64,000 bases of DNA from Butyricimonas sp. Marseille-P3923 (GTDB lineage: Bacteria > Bacteroidota > Bacteroidia > Bacteroidales > Marinifilaceae), in the NCBI RefSeq assembly GCF_900184685.1, contig NZ_FXXL01000007.1:1-64000 (forward strand). Reading direction: 5' to 3'. A program made the translations under genes and the position numbers. The notes under the pieces were generated by a model. It saw only the letters and a program-made list of their open reading frames with translations. It did not search any database and was not told the DNA's origin. Of the stretch, positions 1 to 7,416 are shown piece after piece; position 1 is the first letter of the stretch; each line of letters begins with the position of its first letter.

Positions 1-222
<222 letters not shown>

Positions 223-273
223 GGCGGGTTAGATGATACGTTTAACGTTCCGTGCCATTGTCAAGATGACAAT

Positions 274-482
274 GGCAATTGAAAATTGAAAGTCGAGAAT
301 TGAAAATGATGAAATGTCACCATTTTTGAAGAACCGACGTTAGATTTTCGATGCGTGTAAAAATGATGAACTTTAAAAGATATTGTCACTGTGGCGGGAG
401 CGCCACGATGGAGTGACGGAAGCTTGGAGATAGTGATGATTGGGAATAATTTTCAATTTTCAATTTTCAACTTTCAATTTTA
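274..482. repeat. 23S-5S spacer with inverted family-A repeats
   Basis: The spacer of about 260 nt holds a copy of the AT-rich family-A repeat at 274-306 (TTGAAAATTGAAAGT type) and an inverted copy at 449-482, so the two can pair. Between them lies a hairpin with arms GTGGCG (391-396) and CGCCAC (401-406), extended by GTCAC/GTGAC at 385-389 and 412-416. No tRNA is present. A role in rRNA processing is possible but not shown. Confidence 0.6.
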
Positions 483-487
483 TTAAA

Positions 488-597
488 CGGTGTCTATAGC
501 GACGGTGATCCACCTCTTCCCATCCCGAACAGAGAAGTTAAGCCCGTTAGCGCCGATGGTACTGCCGAGAGGTGGGAGAGTAGGTCGATGCCAGATT
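488..597 (+). rRNA. 5S ribosomal RNA
   Basis: About 110 nt with the 5S hallmarks: a GTGTCTATAGCGACGGTG start, the CCCATCCCGAACAGAGAAGT core (loop B/C region), and GGTGGGAGAGTAGGTCG near the 3' end. It lies about 265 nt after the 23S end and just before a terminator, the expected order in an rRNA operon. Confidence 0.95.
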
Positions 598-604
598 TAG
601 AGAA

Positions 605-633
605 GGGCGATTCAAACGAGTCGCTCTTTTTTT
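605..633 (+). terminator. Rho-independent terminator of rRNA operon
   Basis: Stem GCGATTC (607-613) pairs with GAGTCGC (618-624) around an AAAC loop and is followed by a T run. It sits directly after 5S rRNA. Confidence 0.85.
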
Positions 634-651
634 ATGGTGTAAATGGTATTC

Positions 652-700
652 CATTTTCGATTTTTTCAATTTTCAATTGTAAATTCTACATTCTCAATTT
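652..700. repeat. Family-A AT-rich intergenic repeat
   Basis: Tandem TTTTCAATTTTCAATTG-like units, the same family as the 23S-5S spacer copies and the copy at 5955-5990. It fills the gap between the rRNA terminator and ftsY. Confidence 0.5.
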
Positions 701-739
701 ATTTTTCTACCTTAGTGCTCTGAATCAATTTATGTGAAA

Positions 740-1690
740 ATGGCATTATTCGGTTTATTTAATAAGAACAAGAAAGAGAGCCTTGATAAAGGGTTAGAGA
801 AAACGAAAGAAAGTGTATTCAAGAAGCTATCCAGGGTAATTGTCGGAAAATCAAAGGTTGATGACGAAGTACTGGATAATTTGGAAGAGGTGTTAATTTC
901 CTCTGACGTGGGGGTGGATACTACTCTTCGTGTAATAGAGAGAATAGAAAAAAGAGTACAGCGCGACAAGTATATCGGCACGGATGAGTTGAATCGGGTG
1001 TTGAAAGAAGAAATAGTCGATTTATTGAAAGAAAATAATTCGACAGATTATGATTCTTTGAGTTTACCCGAGGGACACGGACCATACGTGATCATGGTAG
1101 TTGGTGTGAATGGCGTCGGGAAAACGACGACAATAGGAAAGTTGGCTCATAAGTTTAAAGAAGCCGGAAAATCGGTTGTGTTGGGAGCTGCAGATACTTT
1201 TAGAGCCGCGGCGGTCGATCAACTGGTGATTTGGGCGGAACGAGTAGGAGTGCCTATCGTGAAACAGGGAATGGGTGCAGACCCTGCATCTGTGGCATTT
1301 GATACGTTAAGTAAGGCCAAGGCAGAGAATGCTGATGTCGTGTTGATTGATACGGCCGGAAGACTCCATAATAAAATTAATTTGATGAACGAATTGACCA
1401 AGATCAAGAAAGTGATGCAGAAGGTTATTCCTGATGCACCTCATGAAATATTACTTGTTCTTGATGGTTCTACCGGACAAAATGCCTACGAGCAGGCGAA
1501 GCAGTTTACTCTGGCAACGGAGGTGAACGCTTTAGCGATTACCAAATTGGACGGTACTGCAAAAGGTGGAGTGGTGATAGGTATTTCGGATCAATTCAAG
1601 ATTCCGGTGAAATATATAGGTATTGGAGAAAAGATAGACGATTTGCAGGTGTTCAACCGGGAAGAATTCGTGGATTCTCTATTTAATTGA
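740..1690 (+). CDS. ftsY: Signal recognition particle receptor FtsY
   Basis: SRP receptor GTPase that docks ribosome-nascent-chain-SRP complexes at the inner membrane for co-translational insertion. The 316-residue chain has the NG architecture: a helical N domain (about residues 20-100), the G1 loop GVNGVGKTT near residue 122, DTAGR (G3), and TKLDGTAKGG near the C terminus. The long acidic A domain of E. coli FtsY is absent, which is usual in this phylum. An in-frame GTG lies 6 nt upstream, but the ATG at 740 gives the family-typical MALFGLFN start. It lies after the rRNA terminator and is probably transcribed on its own. Confidence 0.96.
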   Translation: MALFGLFNKNKKESLDKGLEKTKESVFKKLSRVIVGKSKVDDEVLDNLEEVLISSDVGVDTTLRVIERIEKRVQRDKYIGTDELNRVLKEEIVDLLKENNSTDYDSLSLPEGHGPYVIMVVGVNGVGKTTTIGKLAHKFKEAGKSVVLGAADTFRAAAVDQLVIWAERVGVPIVKQGMGADPASVAFDTLSKAKAENADVVLIDTAGRLHNKINLMNELTKIKKVMQKVIPDAPHEILLVLDGSTGQNAYEQAKQFTLATEVNALAITKLDGTAKGGVVIGISDQFKIPVKYIGIGEKIDDLQVFNREEFVDSLFN

Positions 1691-1834
1691 GTCTGTAAGG
1701 TTCATAAAGTTATAACGTCCATAAGTCAATGGACACTGCGGGCGCTTTGTTTACGGCAGCTTATGTTACCGATAAATATTGTCCGAAGGACACTTGTGAC
1801 TTTACGGACCTTATAGACTTTACGGACTATTTTA
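1691..1834. repeat. Family-C dispersed repeat, copy 1
   Basis: About 145 nt with CATAAAGT-like units on the left (GTTCATAAAGTT, GTCCATAAGTC) and their complements on the right (GACTTTACGGACC, ATAGACTTTACGG). The arms enclose a core beginning ATGGAC, continuing GCGGGCGCTTTGT and containing the mini-hairpin GTCCGAAGGAC. The core closely matches copy 2 (16284-16440). The element ends 2 nt before the phosphatase start codon and creates a spurious in-frame extension of that gene. Confidence 0.75.
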
Positions 1835-1836
1835 CT

Positions 1837-2310
1837 ATGAAGAAAAAAATATTATTTATTTGCTTGGGAAATATATGTCGCTCTCCCAGTGCGGAGGCGA
1901 TTATGAAGCATTACGTGGCGAAACGGGGACAGGAGGATCAATTTTATATTGATTCGGCCGGGATTAGCGGTTATCATTCGGGTGATCCGGCAGATGAACG
2001 GATGCAGGCACATGCTATCCGCCGGGGATACGAGTTGACCAGTTTATCCCGAAAGTTTTATCCTGATGCGGATTTTGAGAATTTTGATATGATTATCGGA
2101 ATGGATGACCAGAACGTGCGGGATTTGCGACGTATGGCAACTACGGAAGAAGAGAGAGGAAAGATTTATAAAATGACGGATTTCTGTCGGCGTTTCTCTT
2201 ACCGGGATAGTGTACCGGATCCTTATTATGGTGGGGCTGCGGGGTTTGAATTGGTATTGGATTTACTGGAAGATGCCGTGGAGGGATTATTGGAACAGTT
2301 GAAAGATTGA
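1837..2310 (+). CDS. Low-molecular-weight protein-tyrosine phosphatase
   Basis: Cytoplasmic cysteine-dependent phosphatase of the LMW-PTP family, 157 residues, the usual family size. The P-loop CLGNICRS (C-x5-R) lies near residue 9, and the general-acid loop DPYYGG is close to the C terminus. The open frame extends 36 codons further upstream, but that stretch is the family-C repeat, so the ATG at 1837, giving a typical MKKKILFICLGN start, is chosen. Arsenate reductase is a possible alternative activity for this fold, but the DPYY loop favours a phosphatase. No substrate can be inferred from the neighbours. Confidence 0.9.
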   Translation: MKKKILFICLGNICRSPSAEAIMKHYVAKRGQEDQFYIDSAGISGYHSGDPADERMQAHAIRRGYELTSLSRKFYPDADFENFDMIIGMDDQNVRDLRRMATTEEERGKIYKMTDFCRRFSYRDSVPDPYYGGAAGFELVLDLLEDAVEGLLEQLKD

Positions 2311-2362
2311 AAAGGAGATAAAAGAGGTATTGGGGAATATCAAGATAATTTTTTAAAACGGA

Positions 2363-3958
2363 ATGATGAAGAAAATGAAAATGTTGGTGTTCTTACTTCT
2401 CTTCGTACTGCCGGAAATAAGTATGGCACAGCGGGAGAAATATCCTTTAGATTGGTTTTTGCGGGATGTAGAGCAAGACAGTATGTTCGGTACGGGGGTA
2501 CACCGTATTTACAAAGAGTTGTTATCGGGTAAGAAGCCTGTACCTTTGATTGTCGCGGTGATAGATTCGGGTTTTGACACGACAGCCCAAATGTTGGCTC
2601 CCGTGTTATGGCGTAATCCCGGGGAGATTCCCGGAAACGGGAAAGATGACGATCGTAACGGGTACGCGGATGATATCCACGGTTGGAATTTTATGGGTAC
2701 GCGGGATGGAAAATCCTTATCACGCGGTGTGCCCGAAGAATTGCGGACATATAGCTGGTTGCTGAAGACTTATAGAGGGAATATGAAAAAGATGTCCCCG
2801 GAAGAGAGGGATTTATTCGTGACGTTGCATAAAACCTACGGAATCAGAGAGGTCGAGTACGAACGAAAGAGTATCGAGGCTCAAGAGGAGTTGAAGGAGA
2901 TTAAACAGATAAAGAAACAAGCTTGGTTTAAACAGGCTTATAAGGAGCATTTGGCTAAAAAGGCGGCGGAGCCGGTGTTGACGGAGGAAGAAAGGTTTGA
3001 ATTGTTTAGAGCCGGAAAGTTACCTCGGACAGAACCGGATACGGTAGAAAAGATTCTTTCTAAAGAGAAACAACTCTTGCATAACATAAAGAATGCCGAG
3101 GAGTTATTCACGATAGCTTTTGATATTCGTAAAGAGATCGGGGACGATCCGTATAATATTAATGACCGGAAGTACGGTAATCCTTATTTTCCTCTCGCTT
3201 CGAGCAGTAAGCATGGTACTCATGTCGCTTCTACTATCGGTGGGGTAACGGAACCCGAATCGGGAGTGTACGGTATTGCCCAAGGGGTACGGATTATGTT
3301 GTTGCAAGTCGTACCGCCGGGAGGCGACGAGGAGGATAAGGATATTGCTTTAGCTATACGGTATGCCGTGGATAACGGGGCTAAGGTGATAAACATGAGT
3401 TTCGGGAAATACACGGCTCTCGGTAAAACACAGAAGTGGATAGAAGAGGCTATGGATTATGCCGCCGCCCATGATGTTTTGATTGTTCGTGCTGCCGGGA
3501 ATAATGGCAGGAATACGGATCAAGTGAATGTTTACCCCTTGCGTCCCTCAAAGCCGGAAACACAGGCTTGTTATATATGTGTCGGTGCGCATGGCTCTAA
3601 CTTAAGGGCAGAGGATGCAAATAATAAGTTCGTGAGTTTTTCCAATTACGGGAAAAAGACTGTTGATTTGTTCGCACCCGGACATAGTATATATAGTCAA
3701 GTTCCTTATGGAAAATATAGTCAAGAGTCGGGAACAAGTATGGCATCCCCGGTATGCGCGGGAGTGGCGGCTCTTATTCGGATGTATTACCCTCGTCTGA
3801 CCGCGGCACAGGTGAAAGAGGTGCTAATGAAAACGGTGACGCCTAGTGATCAAGTTTGCAAGTTCGGCAAGCAGTCGATAAAATTCAGCGATATGAGTAT
3901 TAGCGGAGGGATGTTGAACGGGTATAAGGCAATGAAATTGGCAGAAGAGATAAAATAA
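2363..3958 (+). CDS. Exported subtilisin-like serine protease (S8) with long insert
   Basis: 531 residues with an N-terminal signal peptide ending near MAQ (residue 23), so it acts in the periplasm or outside the cell. The catalytic triad is visible: Asp68 in VIDSGFD, His284 in HGTHVAS and Ser459 in GTSMASP, with the oxyanion Asn380 in AAGNNG. The Asp and His are about 216 residues apart, whereas in classical subtilisins they are about 30 apart. The extra segment (about 105-275) is lysine/glutamate rich and predicted helical. No C-terminal sorting domain is seen. It ends at a terminator shared with the convergent purC. The physiological substrate is unknown. Confidence 0.9.
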   Translation: MMKKMKMLVFLLLFVLPEISMAQREKYPLDWFLRDVEQDSMFGTGVHRIYKELLSGKKPVPLIVAVIDSGFDTTAQMLAPVLWRNPGEIPGNGKDDDRNGYADDIHGWNFMGTRDGKSLSRGVPEELRTYSWLLKTYRGNMKKMSPEERDLFVTLHKTYGIREVEYERKSIEAQEELKEIKQIKKQAWFKQAYKEHLAKKAAEPVLTEEERFELFRAGKLPRTEPDTVEKILSKEKQLLHNIKNAEELFTIAFDIRKEIGDDPYNINDRKYGNPYFPLASSSKHGTHVASTIGGVTEPESGVYGIAQGVRIMLLQVVPPGGDEEDKDIALAIRYAVDNGAKVINMSFGKYTALGKTQKWIEEAMDYAAAHDVLIVRAAGNNGRNTDQVNVYPLRPSKPETQACYICVGAHGSNLRAEDANNKFVSFSNYGKKTVDLFAPGHSIYSQVPYGKYSQESGTSMASPVCAGVAALIRMYYPRLTAAQVKEVLMKTVTPSDQVCKFGKQSIKFSDMSISGGMLNGYKAMKLAEEIK

Positions 3959-3986
3959 ATAAACCCGCCGGAAGGCGGGTTTATTT
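3956..3986. terminator. Bidirectional terminator between S8 protease gene and purC
   Basis: The perfect stem ATAAACCCGCC / GGCGGGTTTAT around GGAA, with A- and T-rich flanks, serves both convergent genes. Confidence 0.85.
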
Positions 3987-3987
3987 A

Positions 3988-4938
3988 TTATTTTAGCAGT
4001 GTTGCCAAGCAGTCGTTCACGTTCTTTTCGATACGCGCAAGAACGTTGTTGTTCTCAGCCTTCTCGAATTTTGTTCCGGTGATATGCTCGTACAATTCGA
4101 TGTAACGTTCGGTAATGTTGTTTACAACCTCGGGTGTCATTTCGGGTACTTGCTGTCCTGCTTTCCCTTGGAAACCGTTATCCATTAACCATTCGCGTAC
4201 AAATTCTTTGGATAACTGGCGTTGTTTTTCACCTTTGGCAAGGCGTTCCTCGTAGCCGTCAGCATAGAAATAACGGGAAGAGTCGGGCGTATGTATTTCG
4301 TCGATCAAGTAAATCTTTCCGTCTTTTTTACCGAATTCGTATTTGGTATCAACCAGTATCAATCCCATTTTCGCAGCAATTTCCGTACCTCTTTGGAATA
4401 GGGCAATCGTGTATTTTTCGATGGCCTCGTAGTCTTCTTTACTAACTAAGCCGGAAGCGATGATTTCTTCTTTTGAAATATTCTCGTCGTGTCCTTCCAT
4501 AGCTTTCGTGGTAGGAGTGACAAGCGGGGTGGGAAACTTCTGGTTCTCTACCATACCCTCGGGTAAAGGCAGCCCGCAAAGCGTTCTGTTTCCTGCTTTG
4601 TATTCTCTCCATGCACTTCCTGCCAAATAACCGCGGATAACCATTTCCACCTTGAAAGGTTCACATTTGTGACCGACGGTTACCATCGGATCGGGGGTTG
4701 CAATTTTCCAGTTCGGCACGATGTCAGCCGTTGCGTCCAGAAATTTTGCAGCAATTTGATTTAAGATTTGTCCCTTGTAAGGTATTCCTTTCGGGAGTAC
4801 CACGTCGAAAGCGGAAATTCTGTCGGATACCAGCATAACGAGGTATTCGTCGTTGATGTTATACACGTCGCGTACTTTACCGACGTATTCATCTTTCTGT
4901 TTCGGAAATTTGAAATTTGTTTTTACAATCGCTTCCAT
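3988..4938 (-). CDS. purC: Phosphoribosylaminoimidazole-succinocarboxamide synthase
   Basis: SAICAR synthase of de novo purine synthesis: ligates aspartate to CAIR with ATP. The 316-residue chain is the longer form common in Bacteroidetes. Recognised from the start region [20 protein letters not shown], the SAWREY segment, the VDTKYEFGK motif and the [10 protein letters not shown] motif that binds nucleotide and substrate. It lies 20 nt downstream of phoH on the same strand and is probably cotranscribed with it. Confidence 0.96.
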   Translation of the reverse strand: MEAIVKTNFKFPKQKDEYVGKVRDVYNINDEYLVMLVSDRISAFDVVLPKGIPYKGQILNQIAAKFLDATADIVPNWKIATPDPMVTVGHKCEPFKVEMVIRGYLAGSAWREYKAGNRTLCGLPLPEGMVENQKFPTPLVTPTTKAMEGHDENISKEEIIASGLVSKEDYEAIEKYTIALFQRGTEIAAKMGLILVDTKYEFGKKDGKIYLIDEIHTPDSSRYFYADGYEERLAKGEKQRQLSKEFVREWLMDNGFQGKAGQQVPEMTPEVVNNITERYIELYEHITGTKFEKAENNNVLARIEKNVNDCLATLLK

Positions 4939-4958
4939 GTTATTTGCTTTAAGATCCG

Positions 4959-5906
4959 TTATTTAGTTTTTTCTTCGTTATTATACGCGTTGACAATATC
5001 CTTTACCAGCCGATGGCGCACGATATCATTATTATCAAACTCAACGAAGGCGATCCCTCTGATGCCTTGCAGTAATTTAAACGCATGTATGAGTCCCGAA
5101 TCACCGCGTTTGGGTAAGTCTATCTGGCTCATGTCGCCGGTGATAACAAACTTCGCGTTAATACCCATGCGGGTAAGGAACATTTTCAATTGATTTTTGG
5201 TCGTGTTCTGTGCCTCGTCGAGGATGACGAACGCATCGTTCAAGGTGCGTCCTCTCATGTATGCCAACGGGGCGATTTGGATAATTTCCGTTTCCAGATA
5301 TTCCGTAAGTTTCTTGGGAGGAATCATGTCGGAAAGGGCATCGTACAAGGGTTGCAGGTACGGGTCTACTTTCTCTTTCATGTCACCCGGTAAGAATCCC
5401 AGACTTTCCCCCGCTTCCACGGCAGGACGGCTGAGTATGATGCGTTTTACCTCTTTGTTTCGCAGGGCTTTGACCGCTAGGGCTATTGCCGTGTAGGTTT
5501 TTCCCGATCCGGCGGGTCCCGTGGCGAAAAGTAAATCATTCATTTTCGCCAGATCGACTAATTTACGTTGGTTGGGGGTTCTGGCCCGTATGGTTTTCCC
5601 GTTATTCCCGAAGACGATAATCGACGCCGGGTCTTCGGGATCTTCCACGATATCGTCCTCGAGGATGATCCTTTTGAGGTTTGCTATCGTGAGCATATTG
5701 TATTTATTATAATGTTCCAGAAGGGCATTAATTTTGGCAACGAGCACGTCAATATCATTCTCTTCGCCTTGAATTATGATTTCATCTCCGCGGGCGGTGA
5801 GCTTCAATTTCGGGAAAAATTCTTTTAACGTGATGAATTTTGCGTTGTTAATGCCGTAAAAGTCAATAGGATCAATGTTTCCAATACTAATTCTTTTCTC
5901 TATCAT
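4959..5906 (-). CDS. PhoH-family ATPase
   Basis: Cytoplasmic PhoH-like P-loop ATPase, 315 residues. A short N-terminal KH-like region precedes the ATPase core. The Walker A is [11 protein letters not shown] near residue 133 and the Walker B region is [22 protein letters not shown] is the family's downstream motif. Members are linked to RNA metabolism and stress, but the exact reaction is unclear. It is the first gene of a likely phoH-purC operon and is divergent from mazG across about 100 nt that hold the mazG promoter and a family-A repeat. Confidence 0.92.
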   Translation of the reverse strand: MIEKRISIGNIDPIDFYGINNAKFITLKEFFPKLKLTARGDEIIIQGEENDIDVLVAKINALLEHYNKYNMLTIANLKRIILEDDIVEDPEDPASIIVFGNNGKTIRARTPNQRKLVDLAKMNDLLFATGPAGSGKTYTAIALAVKALRNKEVKRIILSRPAVEAGESLGFLPGDMKEKVDPYLQPLYDALSDMIPPKKLTEYLETEIIQIAPLAYMRGRTLNDAFVILDEAQNTTKNQLKMFLTRMGINAKFVITGDMSQIDLPKRGDSGLIHAFKLLQGIRGIAFVEFDNNDIVRHRLVKDIVNAYNNEEKTK

Positions 5907-5926
5907 GAAACTTAAAATAAATAGCT

Positions 5927-5934
5927 TATTTTTG
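5927..5934 (+). promoter_or_regulatory. -7 promoter box for mazG
   Basis: TATTTTTG matches the Bacteroidetes -7 consensus TAnnTTTG, 75 nt before the mazG ATG. No clear -33 TTTG is visible. Confidence 0.5.
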
Positions 5935-5954
5935 CAGGTGCAAAGTAGGGAAAA

Positions 5955-5990
5955 CTATTGAAAATTGAAAGTTGAGAATTGAAATTTTTT
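5955..5990. repeat. Family-A AT-rich intergenic repeat
   Basis: TTGAAAATTGAAAGT followed by GAGAATTGAAATT, nearly identical to the copy at 274-306 in the rRNA spacer. It lies in the 5' leader of mazG. Confidence 0.6.
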
Positions 5991-6009
5991 CATTAACGTA
6001 GAGTTAGTC

Positions 6010-6807
6010 ATGGAGAAGGATTTTAGCAAGCAAAAAGAGGCTTTCGCCGAGTTACTGGATATCATGTATACCTTGCGGGAGAAATGTCCTTGGGATCATA
6101 AACAGACGTTGGAGTCGTTGCGGACGCTGACCGTGGAGGAAGTGTATGAGTTAGGTGACGCGATCGTGAAAGGGGATATGCAGGAGGTGAAAAAGGAGTT
6201 GGGGGATTTAATCATGCATATTGCTTTTTATGCTTTGATAGGGGAGGAGAGGGGAGAGTTTGACATAACCGGGGTGTTGGAGGAAATTTGTGAGAAGTTA
6301 CGTTACCGGCACCCTCATATCTATGGCGAGGTGAAAGTGGAGAACGCGGATGATGTTACCCGCAATTGGGAACAGTTGAAATTGAAAGAAAAAGGACGGC
6401 ATCATAAGGTGTTGGAAGGAGTACCGGATGCACTTCCGGCATTGGTGAAGGCTTATCGAATACAAGATAAGGTGAGAGGCGTGGGGTTCGATTGGCATCA
6501 AAAAGAAGACGTGTGGCTTAAAGTACGGGAGGAACTCGGGGAGTTGGAAGTAGAGGTCGCGAAGGCTGACCAAGAACACATGGAGGAGGAATTCGGGGAT
6601 TTCTTGTTCGCGATGATTAATGCCGGACGTTTGTACGGGATTAATCCCGAAGATGCTTTGGAAAAAGCGAACCGGAAGTTTATTCGTCGTTTCTCTTACG
6701 TGGAAGAACAGGCAAATGCTGCCGGAAAGAAGCTGAATGATATGACATTGGAGGAAATGGACGTGTATTGGAATGAAGCGAAAAGACAAGAAGCGGTTAG
6801 AAATTAA
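6010..6807 (+). CDS. mazG: Nucleoside triphosphate pyrophosphohydrolase MazG
   Basis: All-alpha NTP pyrophosphohydrolase that hydrolyses (d)NTPs to monophosphates and pyrophosphate, proposed to clean the nucleotide pool. The 265-residue chain has the two-repeat MazG layout. The first domain holds CPWDHKQT, the EEVYEL metal-binding helix and KKELGDLIMH; the second holds KVREELGELEVEV and EEEFGDFLFA, each giving the ExxE plus ExxD metal ligands. The length matches E. coli MazG. It is a single gene divergent from phoH. Confidence 0.95.
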   Translation: MEKDFSKQKEAFAELLDIMYTLREKCPWDHKQTLESLRTLTVEEVYELGDAIVKGDMQEVKKELGDLIMHIAFYALIGEERGEFDITGVLEEICEKLRYRHPHIYGEVKVENADDVTRNWEQLKLKEKGRHHKVLEGVPDALPALVKAYRIQDKVRGVGFDWHQKEDVWLKVREELGELEVEVAKADQEHMEEEFGDFLFAMINAGRLYGINPEDALEKANRKFIRRFSYVEEQANAAGKKLNDMTLEEMDVYWNEAKRQEAVRN

Positions 6808-6811
6808 TTAA

Positions 6812-6958
6812 TTCACGATTTATGAATTACGATTTACGATTAAAAAAAAGCATGGTTCGGTGGGGAGCATTTAATCTGGAATCGGAAATCATGAAATCTT
6901 TGAATGAGTATCGGCTTCGTGTGGCTGGAATCTAAAATTTAAAATCTAAAATTAATAA
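6812..6958. repeat. Family-B intergenic repeat
   Basis: ATTTATGAATTACGATTTACGATT at the left, and GGAATCTAAAATTTAAAATC-type units at the right, flank about 90 nt of unassigned sequence. The same GGAATCTAAAATCATG wording recurs ahead of menA. Confidence 0.55.
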
Positions 6959-6959
6959 G

Positions 6960-7310
6960 GTGGATTTAACGGGTAAGTGGAAATACAAGGAGGATTACGG
7001 TTACGGTGTGGCCGAGGGAGAATTATTCTTGAAACAGGAAGGAGATGAGCTGTCCGGTAGGATTATTTTTACGGACAAATTGAATGATGATGAAGCGTAT
7101 ATGCTTCAAGAGTTTTTGATCGGGTCGTTGGAGGGGCATAAGGTAAAGCTGGATGCCGAGGAATTTGATATTATTCATTCCGAACACGAGATCGATTACG
7201 AGTTGGACAGTTGGTTCGGGGTACTCGTGGATGATGATACAATTGTCGGTCTGAGCAAGGACGGACAGGGTATCGAGGGTAAATTTACGTTCGCGCGAGA
7301 GAAGAATTAG
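6960..7310 (+). CDS. Small acidic beta-rich protein, function unknown
   Basis: 116 residues with a GTG start; no in-frame ATG start exists near the N terminus. No signal peptide. The chain is acidic and alternates short beta-type segments (TGKWKYKEDYGYG, GELFLKQEGDELSGRIIF, GLSKDGQGIEGKFTF), which resembles small lipocalin-like or calycin-like sheets; that is only an impression. It is followed closely by a terminator and preceded by a family-B repeat, so it looks monocistronic. No conserved catalytic motif was recognised. Confidence 0.7.
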   Translation: MDLTGKWKYKEDYGYGVAEGELFLKQEGDELSGRIIFTDKLNDDEAYMLQEFLIGSLEGHKVKLDAEEFDIIHSEHEIDYELDSWFGVLVDDDTIVGLSKDGQGIEGKFTFAREKN

Positions 7311-7335
7311 ATGTTAAAAAAACAATAAATTGGAA

Positions 7336-7363
7336 AAGCTGACAAAAGTCAGCTTTTTTTTTT
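7336..7363 (+). terminator. Rho-independent terminator
   Basis: AAGCTGAC (7336-7343), loop AAAA, GTCAGCTT (7348-7355), then a run of T. It ends the upstream small gene and shows that the open frame extending the next gene back to 7330 is not its real start. Confidence 0.9.
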
Positions 7364-7416
7364 GTTCGATATTCTATATTGCAGAAGAATCTAATAACCT
7401 AACTAATAATATACTT

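Noticed and set aside
1729-1836. 36-codon extension of the phosphatase gene
   Set aside because: It translates the family-C repeat; the family start MKKKILF with the CX5R loop nearby is at 1837.
7330-7416. 29-codon extension of the flavoenzyme gene
   Set aside because: It runs through a perfect terminator hairpin with a T run.
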